64,000 nucleotides of DNA, taken from positions 1 through 64,000 of the forward strand of contig PWWI01000184.1 of assembly GCA_003561535.1 (NCBI GenBank), given 5' to 3'. The DNA comes from Nitriliruptoraceae bacterium. Lineage in GTDB: Bacteria; Actinomycetota; Nitriliruptoria; Nitriliruptorales; Nitriliruptoraceae. The notes beneath the pieces were generated by a model that worked only from the letters and a program-made list of their open reading frames with translations, did not search any database and was not told the origin of the DNA. Position numbers and translations under genes: made by a program. This document shows positions 51,116 to 58,910 of this stretch, in pieces. Within the stretch, counting starts at the first letter, position 1. Each line of letters begins with the position of its first letter.

Positions 51116-51335
51116 GCAGGGCCCCTCGGTACGGGGCCCTGCTGTCTGAACGGGTGTCTGACCCGGTCGGACCGATGCCACCGACCGTGTGGCAGCACCC
51201 GCACATCCCAGGAGGTGAGCGCACTGGACGCCAGTAGTCATGCCAGTCCGAAGCGCCGCCCGGCGGTCGCCCTTCCCTGACGGACCACGGGGGGCGCCGT
51301 AGGTCCGGCGCACCCCGTCGCGGCTGCGAGCCGCG
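51116..51335 (+). promoter_or_regulatory. Highly structured 5' leader of mgtE (candidate Mg-responsive riboregulator)
   Basis: Hairpins: GCAGGGCCCC-tcggtac-GGGGCCCTGC (51116-51142); GGGTG...CGGTCGG...CCGACCG...CACCC (51152-51200); GCGCACTGG...CCAGTCCGAAGCGC (51219-51256); CGCGGCT-gcg-AGCCGCG (51319-51335). Confidence 0.5.
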
Positions 51336-51356
51336 TCCACCCGTCAGGAGTACGCC

Positions 51357-52694
51357 ATGACCCAGGAGACCCTCACCCTCATCGACCTCGTCACCGACCG
51401 TGACCTCGATGGCATGAACGACTGGCTCGCCGATCACGGTGCGCTGGACATCGCCGAGGAACTGACCCGCCTCGACCCCACCGAGCAGGCGATGGTGTTC
51501 CGTCTGCTGGCCAAGGACCGGGCCCTGGCCGTGTTCGAAGCGCTCGACCCGGTCAACCAGCAGCAGCTGATCGACGCGCTGGCTGACGAGTCGGTCAACG
51601 ACCTCTTCCGCCACCTCGACGCCGACGACCGGGCGCGGCTGCTCGACGAGATGCCCGCGATGGTGGCGAGGCGGCTCCTGGCGAGCCTGCCCACGGATGC
51701 GCGGGAGAACACCAACCTGCTGTTGGGGTACCCCGAGGACTCGGTCGGCCGCACGATGAGCCCGCGGTACGTCAGTGTCCGTGCCGGCCAGACCGCCGCC
51801 GACGCGCTGACCAAGATCCGCCGGGCCGGGCTGCGACCCCGGGAGGTGCTGGTGGTCCCGGTCACCGACGACCAGCGTGGACTGGTCGGGGTGGTGGACC
51901 TGCCCGACCTCGTGACCGCCGAGAAGGGCACCCGTGTCGGGGACCTGACCCGTCCTGAGACCTACGCCGCCCGGGTCGACGAGGACCAGGAGGTGGCCGC
52001 GCGGCTGATCGGTGAGGCCGACCTCGTCGCCCTGCCCGTGGTCGACACCGAGGACCGGCTCGTCGGCGTCCTGACCGTCGACGACGCCATGGAGATCATC
52101 GAGGAGGAGGAGACCGAGGACATCCAGCGTGCGGGTGGTGTCGAGCCGCTCGGGGTGCCGTACCTGCAGGCCGGGGGGCTGCACCTCGCCCGCAAGCGCG
52201 CCACCTGGCTACTGGTGCTGATCCTCGCGGCGGTGGCCACCGTCAACGTGCTCGAGTTCTTCGAGGACACCCTCGAGGCCGTCGTCGCCCTGGCGCTGTT
52301 CATCCCGCTGCTGATCGACACCGGCGGGAACTCAGGCTCCCAGGCCGCCACCGTCGTGATCCGGGCCATGGCCGTCGGCGAGGTCCAGTTCCGTGATCTC
52401 CCACGCATCCTGCACCGCGAGCTACGCGTCGGCGTGCTGCTCGGGCTGATGCTCGGCGCGGTCGGCTTCCCGATCGTCTGGTTCTTCTACGGCGTCGAGT
52501 TCGCGATCGTCATCTCCTCCACGCTGCTGGTGATCTGCACCTGGGCCTCCTTCGCCGGCGGGCTGCTCCCCCTCCTCGCCAAGCGGCTCGGCATCGATCC
52601 GGCCGTGGTGTCCGCCCCGATCATCACCACCCTGGTCGACGCCACGGGCCTGATCATCTACTTCCTCATCGCTCGCGCCGTCCTCGGCATCTGA
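51357..52694 (+). CDS. mgtE: Magnesium transporter MgtE
   Basis: MgtE_N repeats, CBS pair (GRTMSPRYVSVRAGQTAADAL), IPLLIDTGGNSGSQAATVVIRAMAVGEV. Confidence 0.95.
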   Translation: MTQETLTLIDLVTDRDLDGMNDWLADHGALDIAEELTRLDPTEQAMVFRLLAKDRALAVFEALDPVNQQQLIDALADESVNDLFRHLDADDRARLLDEMPAMVARRLLASLPTDARENTNLLLGYPEDSVGRTMSPRYVSVRAGQTAADALTKIRRAGLRPREVLVVPVTDDQRGLVGVVDLPDLVTAEKGTRVGDLTRPETYAARVDEDQEVAARLIGEADLVALPVVDTEDRLVGVLTVDDAMEIIEEEETEDIQRAGGVEPLGVPYLQAGGLHLARKRATWLLVLILAAVATVNVLEFFEDTLEAVVALALFIPLLIDTGGNSGSQAATVVIRAMAVGEVQFRDLPRILHRELRVGVLLGLMLGAVGFPIVWFFYGVEFAIVISSTLLVICTWASFAGGLLPLLAKRLGIDPAVVSAPIITTLVDATGLIIYFLIARAVLGI

Positions 52695-52813
52695 CGGGGC
52701 CGTCTGCCTGGGCCGGTGACAACGGCCCAGGCGCATGGGCCCTTGGGACCTGGGTGGCGCGGCGTCGCAGCGGCATGCTGCTCGGGTGCCGCTGCCCGAA
52801 CCTGGAGCGAGCT

Positions 52814-53488
52814 ATGTCCGACACCATCAGACACCAACCGATCACCGTGCGGCCGCTGACGCCCGACCACCTCGATGCCGCGGCGGAGGTTCTGGCGCTC
52901 GCCTTCAGCGAGGAACCCGGCAACCGGGTGCTCCTCCCCGACCCCGACGACCGACTGCGCCTGCTCAGGACCGCTGCGCGCAACCAGCTCCGTGCCGGGC
53001 TGCCGCTCGGCACCGTCCACGTCGCGACCCTGGAGGACCGCCTCGGCGGCGTGGCGATCTGGCACCCACCCGGGCCGCGCGGCACCTCATTGCCCACCAC
53101 GCTCCGGGCGGCCAGGGACACCCTGACCGGCGTGCCCGTCCTGGCGCGACAACTGCCCACCGTGGCGACGGTGCTGGCGAGGAACCTATCGGGGACGGCA
53201 TCGATGGTGCTGCGTCGCCGGCGCGGGGTCGCGCGGGCGAGCGCCGAGGCGAGCTGGCACCTCGCCTTCCTGGCGACCGACCCTGAGCTGCGGGGTCGTG
53301 GCCTGGCCCGGGCCCTGCTGGACCGGCAGCTGACCCGTTGCGACGAGGACCACGCACCGGCCTGGTTGGAGACCACCGACCCGGTCAACCCGCCGCTGTA
53401 CGAGCGGTTCGGGTTCGTGGTGACCACCCACCTCGACCGGGCCGGCTGGCTCCCGGGGCTGTGGATCATGCGACGCGAGCCACGGTGA
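52814..53488 (+). CDS. GNAT family N-acetyltransferase
   Basis: WHLAFLATDPELRGRGLARALLDRQLTRCDEDHAPAWLETTDPVNPPLYERFGFVV. Confidence 0.9.
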   Translation: MSDTIRHQPITVRPLTPDHLDAAAEVLALAFSEEPGNRVLLPDPDDRLRLLRTAARNQLRAGLPLGTVHVATLEDRLGGVAIWHPPGPRGTSLPTTLRAARDTLTGVPVLARQLPTVATVLARNLSGTASMVLRRRRGVARASAEASWHLAFLATDPELRGRGLARALLDRQLTRCDEDHAPAWLETTDPVNPPLYERFGFVVTTHLDRAGWLPGLWIMRREPR

Positions 53489-54594
53489 GCGGGGCCGAGC
53501 CGGCGCCGGACGGCCTCCAGCACGACCATCCGGCCTCTGAGGACAGCCACCCGGACCGCCCGGCAGCCCGCCACTGCCCCCTGACGCTGACGATCGCCGC
53601 ACCGGTCCGCATGCTGAACCTCGAGCTGCCCTCCCACCCCGTCTACGACGCCGCGGAGCTGGTGTGGTTCGACGACGCCGAGCGTGGCACCGGCATGCTC
53701 GCCTTCCTGACCCGCCGTCCCGATCGGGTCGTGGACCACTACGTCCAGCCGGGGCTGCGACTCACGCCCGAGGACTTCCACCTCGGCGGGGGCAGCCGCT
53801 CCTGGAACGTCACCGACATCGACCCCGCGCGGCTGGAGATCGGGCCCGACGGGGTGGTGGCCGCCGCGAGCTTCGTCGACGTCGACGGTCGCAGGATCGA
53901 GCTGGACATCGACGACCGTGACGGCCGGGAGCGGAAGCGAAGCAGCCTGCTGGCGCCGGTCAGCGCCGACATCGAGCTCCCACAGAGCCTGCTGGTCATC
54001 TGGATGCCGACCTTCGATCTGGTGCGCGTCACCGATCCTCCGGCGACGATCCGCATCGACGGGGAGCCGGTGGAGACCAACCGCATCCCCCTCGAGCGGC
54101 TCCACCGTCAGCGGATCATCAAGTACACCAGCGACCTGCTGGCCGTCGAGGTGAACCGCGACGGCACGCGGGAGCTTGGCGCCGGTCCCGGCGAGGTGGT
54201 CCTCACCCCGGACGGCCGCGCGATCCGCGCCGTGGTCGCGGCCCGCGACGGGCACCGTGCTCAGCTGCTGCTGTGGCCACCGCTGCCCGACCCCACGACC
54301 CTGCGGGACGGCGAGCTCGTGACCGGCCGCTGGGGCCTGCAGGTGGACGACGCTCGGCTGGTCGCCGGACCGTGGTCGGCCCGGCGATCCGCCGACCGGG
54401 TCGAGCTCGACCTCGACACCGACACGCCCTGGCGGCCACGCGGCCTGCCATGGCTGCTGCGGGGGCTGACCCGGGTCGTGCCGGCCTTCCGTCGGTGGCC
54501 GACCACCTACCGGTGGCGGGCGACCGTGGACCTGGCCGGACCGCTCACCGTGGCCGGCCGCTGGGAGCGGACGGCTGTGACCCGGCGTCGGTGA
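53485..54594 (+). CDS. Hypothetical protein, beta-rich (lipocalin-like repeats suspected)
   Basis: GTG start overlaps GNAT stop (GTGA); ORF with strong GC3 bias; no family recognised. Confidence 0.65.
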   Translation: MSGAEPAPDGLQHDHPASEDSHPDRPAARHCPLTLTIAAPVRMLNLELPSHPVYDAAELVWFDDAERGTGMLAFLTRRPDRVVDHYVQPGLRLTPEDFHLGGGSRSWNVTDIDPARLEIGPDGVVAAASFVDVDGRRIELDIDDRDGRERKRSSLLAPVSADIELPQSLLVIWMPTFDLVRVTDPPATIRIDGEPVETNRIPLERLHRQRIIKYTSDLLAVEVNRDGTRELGAGPGEVVLTPDGRAIRAVVAARDGHRAQLLLWPPLPDPTTLRDGELVTGRWGLQVDDARLVAGPWSARRSADRVELDLDTDTPWRPRGLPWLLRGLTRVVPAFRRWPTTYRWRATVDLAGPLTVAGRWERTAVTRRR

Positions 54595-54827
54595 AACAGC
54601 GGGCCGTCCGCCCGGCCGCTGCGGTCCGGGCGATGTCGGTGACGAGAGGTCGCTGCACCGCGAGGCAGACGGTCGCTGACGCGCGTGCGGGTCCTGCGGC
54701 TGGAGGCTCGAGGTGGGGTAGCCCGCACCACGGACACGCTGGTTGGCCCCCTGGCCGCTCGGGGCCAGGGCGGTGAGGATCACCACCAGTTGCTCCGTCC
54801 GAACGGCGGTGATCGAGGAGGCTGGCG

Positions 54828-55208
54828 GTGCTCGTGCTCCATGCTGCGTGGGTGCTGGTCGTCGCGATGGTGATCTCGCTGGTGTACGAGATCTGGCGGG
54901 CGACGAGCAAGGCCGGGACCTCCCGGCACGACTCCCTGCAGAACCTGTGGGGCGGACTGGCGCTGTACGGCATCGCAGCGGCGGTGATCGCGGTCCTCTT
55001 CGTCGGCCCCGCCTGGGCGGCTTGGCTCGGCCTCCTGTTCTGTGTCGCGTGGATCGCCTATGGGATCTTCGTCTTCAACCCGGTCGTCATGTGCGAACGC
55101 AAGCCGGGGATCATCGACTGGGTCGAGGACCTGGTGTTCATGGGCCTGCTGTTCGTCGCTGCCGCCCTGCTGCTGTACGAGGTCCTGGGCTGGGAACTGC
55201 AGCGCTGA
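54828..55208 (+). CDS. Small integral membrane protein
   Basis: Four predicted hydrophobic segments: LVLHAAWVLVVAMVISLVYEIW; LALYGIAAAVIAVLFVG; AWLGLLFCVAWIAYGIFVF; VFMGLLFVAAALLLYEV. Confidence 0.72.
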   Translation: MLVLHAAWVLVVAMVISLVYEIWRATSKAGTSRHDSLQNLWGGLALYGIAAAVIAVLFVGPAWAAWLGLLFCVAWIAYGIFVFNPVVMCERKPGIIDWVEDLVFMGLLFVAAALLLYEVLGWELQR

Positions 55209-55396
55209 CGCCATGGCGTCGGCAACCCGACCGTTGGCGAGGAACACCTCTGGCAAGCAACACCTCCAGGCGCGCGACCGACCTCGGCGGGGGCGCACCG
55301 TCGGTAGCAGCACGACGACCCACCACGGCGGGAGATGGTCAGAGCGATGTGCCGCGGCCGGCGGTGCGGTGAACGGCGCCTGGCGAGGAGGGGTCG

Positions 55397-55933
55397 TTGG
55401 ACCCTGCGCAGGGCACCGATCCGGCACAGATGATGAGCGGCAGCGCCCCGACCCAGGGAGGTCACGCGATGCCCGCCGTCAGCTCCAACCGTCGCACCAT
55501 GCGCCGTATCGCGGCGGGGATCTGCGTCGTCGTCGCCGCCATCTACCTCGCCATCGCGGCCGAACTGACCAGCATCGGGCCCTCCGACGAGATGGATCTC
55601 GTGGTCTTCGGCGTCGGTGCCGCTGCGATCTTCCTGGTCGGCGCCGCGCTGCTCTTGACACAGGACAGGCGACCGCTGTGGGCGGCCGGCGCGGCGCTGC
55701 AGCTCATGATCGGTGCCATGTACCTCGCGGTGAGCGGCGACCGCGTCCCCGCCTTCGAGGTGTGGGGTCTCGGGCTACGGGTGCTGCAGGTCCCGCTGCT
55801 GGTGCTGTTGGTGCTGCTGGCGATGCGGCCGGTTGAGCCGGTGGAGGACGCCGCAGAGCGGGGAGCGTCGACCGGTCCGGCGGTGGACCCCGAAGCGCCG
55901 TCCGCGAGGACACCGACGTCGGGCATCACGTAG
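55397..55933 (+). CDS. Integral membrane protein of unknown function (start uncertain)
   Basis: Four hydrophobic segments; IAAGICVVVAAIYLAIAAELTSIGPSDEMDLVVFGVGAAAIFLVGAALLL. Confidence 0.65.
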   Translation: MDPAQGTDPAQMMSGSAPTQGGHAMPAVSSNRRTMRRIAAGICVVVAAIYLAIAAELTSIGPSDEMDLVVFGVGAAAIFLVGAALLLTQDRRPLWAAGAALQLMIGAMYLAVSGDRVPAFEVWGLGLRVLQVPLLVLLVLLAMRPVEPVEDAAERGASTGPAVDPEAPSARTPTSGIT

Positions 55934-56082
55934 CCACCGCTGCCCCGACCGCTCCGGTCCCGCAACCGGGCACGGGGTGAGCATCAACGCCCGGTGTGAG
56001 CATCAACGCCGGACGATGGTGGGACGGCCTGCTGATGGAGCTGCTGGTCGACGTGACCACGTGGCCGACGATCCTCTCGGCG

Positions 56083-56754
56083 TCACCGGCTCGACGCCGC
56101 CCCTGCGACGCCAGCGAAGGTGGCGACCAGCGCCGCCTGGGTGTCACGGATCACGGCACGGGCCGCCGCCGCGACCGGGAAGGACTCCGCGAGCTCCTTG
56201 GCCCGCTCCCTGGCGGCACCGCGCTCGCCTCGCGGCACGAGCCGGTCGAGGACCGAGGTCGCACCGACCAGTGCCACGAGCACCGTGGCCCGGTCACCGG
56301 ACGGGCGGCCGCCGGTCAGCACACGACGGACCTCACTCGCGAGCCGCTCCACCTCGGCGGGGTCGGTCAGCCGGTGCCTCGTGCTCGGGAACACCCCGAG
56401 GACCTTCCGTTCCTCAGGGGCCAGCAACCCCCGTGCGACCAGTCGGTCGCGGATCTGATCCCGTCGGGCGGTGGTGCCGACCTTGCTCACCCAGCCCTTG
56501 AGCTTGCGGCGCCGCGGCCCGTCCCTGATCTGCCGGGCGACCTCGTCGAGCAGCTCGTCCCCGGTCGGCCGAGTACTGGCCCGGGGCTGGTCCACCTCCA
56601 GGCGCAGCCGATCACGTAGCGCCAGGTCCAGCAGCAGTGCCCCGCCGATCGCCGGGTTGAGCTGCACGGCCAGCGACCCGTGCGGTCGGCCCGAGTCGTC
56701 GTTCCAGCCCAGCAGCAGCAGGTCCTCCGCCAGGAGCCGGACGTCGGAGGTCAT
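56083..56754 (-). CDS. GPP34 (GOLPH3/Vps74-like) family phosphoprotein
   Basis: LLAEDLLLLGWNDDSGRPHGSLAVQLNPAIGGALLLDLALRDRLRLE...LLDEVARQI. Confidence 0.9.
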   Translation of the reverse strand: MTSDVRLLAEDLLLLGWNDDSGRPHGSLAVQLNPAIGGALLLDLALRDRLRLEVDQPRASTRPTGDELLDEVARQIRDGPRRRKLKGWVSKVGTTARRDQIRDRLVARGLLAPEERKVLGVFPSTRHRLTDPAEVERLASEVRRVLTGGRPSGDRATVLVALVGATSVLDRLVPRGERGAARERAKELAESFPVAAAARAVIRDTQAALVATFAGVAGAASSR

Positions 56755-56790
56755 GGCTGGTTCCTTCCTCTGGTCTGCCGGGATGTCGGC

Positions 56791-56994
56791 TCAGCCGGGA
56801 GGCTCCCCGCCTGCCTCGCCATCGGAGCTGGCAGCGGGCCGGCGACGCAGCCGGCCGGCCCGCCGAGCGGCGTCGACGAGCACCGCCTCGATCTGGGCGT
56901 TGACCGAGCGGAACTCGTCCGCCGCCCAGGCCTCGTACACCTCGTACAGCTCCGGTGAGATCCGGAGCGGGAACTGCTTGCGCTCGCGAGCCAT
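56791..56994 (-). CDS. Arc-like ribbon-helix-helix protein
   Basis: MARERKQFPLRISPELYEVYEAWAADEFRSVNAQIEAVLVDAARRAGR. Confidence 0.85.
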   Translation of the reverse strand: MARERKQFPLRISPELYEVYEAWAADEFRSVNAQIEAVLVDAARRAGRLRRRPAASSDGEAGGEPPG

Positions 56995-56996
56995 CG

Positions 56997-57917
56997 TCAG
57001 CGCGACAGGGTGCCGACGTTGACGACCGGACTGGTGGGGGTGTCGCTGGCGATCACCGTCATCAGGTTGGAGGCGAAGGTGGCCTTGCGGTCCGCGTCCA
57101 GCGGGATGGCATCCACGTCGGTGGTGCCCTCCTCGAGTTGCGCAACGGCCTCGCGAACCATCAGCACGGCACCTTCGACGATCTTCGCCCGCGCCGCAAC
57201 GATCGCGGAGGCCTGCTGGCGGCGCAGCATCGCCTCGGCGACCTCCGAGGCGTAGGACAGATCGGTGATCCGGGCCTCGAGAACCGTGACCCCGGCGTCG
57301 TCGGCCCGTTCCTGCAGCTCGGTCAGTGGATCACGGTTCACGTCGATCGGGTCGCCGATCAGGGTCGTGACCTGGGTGTCGTCCCACGCGTCGTAGGGGT
57401 AGGAGCGGGCCAGCTGGCGCACCGCGGACTCGGACTGGATGCGCACGTAGTCGACGAAGTCGTCCACCCCGAACACCGCCCGGGCGGTGTCGGTCACCTG
57501 CCACACCACGACCGCAGCGATCATGATCGGGTTGCCGTTGGCGTCGTTGACCTTGGAGGCCTCGGTGGTGAAGTCACGCACCCGCAAGCTGACCTTCTCC
57601 TTCATCATCAGCGGGTTCGCCCACCTGAGCCCCGGGGTGCGGTCGCTGCCCCGGTAGTCGCCGAACAGGGTCAGCACCCGGGCCTGGTTCGGCTGGATCG
57701 TGTAGAGCCCGACCCCGACGAAGACGGTCGCGAGCAGCACGAGGACACCGGCGACGATCCCACTGACCCCCACTGCGACGGACCCACCCAGCACCAGCGA
57801 GCGGACGGACAGCACGATGCCCGCGACACTGGCTACCCCGACCACGAGCACCCCGACCAGGATCGGGATCCCACCCCGCGACCGCGCCGCGCGCTCCGCC
57901 AACACCTCTGCCGCCAT
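56997..57917 (-). CDS. SPFH/band 7 domain protein
   Basis: VGLYTIQPNQARVLTLFGDYRGSDRTPGLRWANPLMMKEKVSLRVRDFTTEASKVNDANGNPIMIAAVVVWQVTDTARAVFGVDDFVDYV. Confidence 0.93.
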   Translation of the reverse strand: MAAEVLAERAARSRGGIPILVGVLVVGVASVAGIVLSVRSLVLGGSVAVGVSGIVAGVLVLLATVFVGVGLYTIQPNQARVLTLFGDYRGSDRTPGLRWANPLMMKEKVSLRVRDFTTEASKVNDANGNPIMIAAVVVWQVTDTARAVFGVDDFVDYVRIQSESAVRQLARSYPYDAWDDTQVTTLIGDPIDVNRDPLTELQERADDAGVTVLEARITDLSYASEVAEAMLRRQQASAIVAARAKIVEGAVLMVREAVAQLEEGTTDVDAIPLDADRKATFASNLMTVIASDTPTSPVVNVGTLSR

Positions 57918-57936
57918 CAGGACCACCTCATCTCAT

Positions 57937-57948
57937 AGTGATATCACT
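57937..57948. promoter_or_regulatory. Perfect 12-bp AT-rich palindrome upstream of SPFH operon
   Basis: AGTGATATCACT, 20 nt upstream of SPFH start codon. Confidence 0.55.
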
Positions 57949-58149
57949 CTGGTATATGTTCGGTACTCGTCGGTCACTGCAGCGTGCAGCTATCGCGCGC
58001 GTCGCCCCGACGCCGCATTCCTGGCCGTCAGGCGTCCACGCTCGCCCGTCGCACGCGCGGACCGGACGTAGCGTCGGTCCGCGACGACACCTAGGTTGCA
58101 GAGGCTGGCGCCGCGTTCGGGGTGGTCGCGATGCCCTGGGAGGACCACC

Positions 58150-58905
58150 ATGTCAGCTTCGTCCGCTGGAACCGACGATCCCTCGCTTGCAGCGGAGACG
58201 GTCGAGCTGACCAAGGTGTACGGCGAGGCGCAGGCCGAGGTCCGCGCCGTGGACGGGGTCACGCTCACGGTCCCCACGGGCAGCTACACCGCCGTCATGG
58301 GCCCGAGCGGATCGGGCAAGTCCCCCCTGCTGCACTGCCTGGCCGGTCTCGACCGCCCCACCAGCGGGACCGTGCGGATCGGTGGGACCGACCTCGCGGC
58401 GCTGAAGGACAAGCAGCTCACCGAACTGCGACGCGAGCGGGTCGGGTTCGTGTTCCAGGCCTTCAACCTGGTGCCGACCCTGACCGCCCGGGAGAACATC
58501 GTCCTGCCGCTCAGGTTGGGGCGACGTGCCCCCGATCCCGACTGGTTCGATGCCGTGATCACCTCGCTCGCGCTGGGCGATCGCCTGGCTCACAAGCCGG
58601 CGGAGCTCTCCGGCGGCCAGCAGCAGCGGGTCGCCGTCGCCCGGGCGCTGGTGACCCGACCGCAGTTGGTGTTCGGTGACGAGCCGACGGGCAACCTCGA
58701 CCGCACCAGCGGGCAGGAGCTGCTCGCCCTGCTGCGCCGCAGTGTCGACGAGCTCGGGCAGACCATCGTGATGGTCACCCACGACCCGATCGCAGCGGCG
58801 ACCGCCGACCGGGTGTGGTTCCTGGCCGACGGCCGCGTCGTCGACGAGCTCGCCGGCCCCACCGTCGACGGCGTGCTGGATCGCATCCGCGCGCTCGAGA
58901 GCTGA
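58150..58905 (+). CDS. ABC transporter ATP-binding protein (MacB/LolD type)
   Basis: MGPSGSGKSPLLHCLAGLD, GFVFQAFNLVPTLTARENI, LSGGQQQRVAVARAL, GDEPTGNLD. Confidence 0.93.
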   Translation: MSASSAGTDDPSLAAETVELTKVYGEAQAEVRAVDGVTLTVPTGSYTAVMGPSGSGKSPLLHCLAGLDRPTSGTVRIGGTDLAALKDKQLTELRRERVGFVFQAFNLVPTLTARENIVLPLRLGRRAPDPDWFDAVITSLALGDRLAHKPAELSGGQQQRVAVARALVTRPQLVFGDEPTGNLDRTSGQELLALLRRSVDELGQTIVMVTHDPIAAATADRVWFLADGRVVDELAGPTVDGVLDRIRALES

Positions 58906-58910
58906 CCGCG

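Noticed and set aside
51211-51280. Possible leader peptide (VSALDASSHASPKRRPAVALP) in the mgtE leader
   Set aside because: The GTG overlaps the AGGAGG itself so ribosome spacing is wrong; not supportable without ribosome profiling, though regulation by leader peptides is known for Mg transporters in enterobacteria.
54749-54770. Hairpin CCCTGGCC-gctcgg-GGCCAGGG
   Set aside because: Plausible terminator but no U-tract and such short GC stems are expected by chance in this composition; not listed as a feature.
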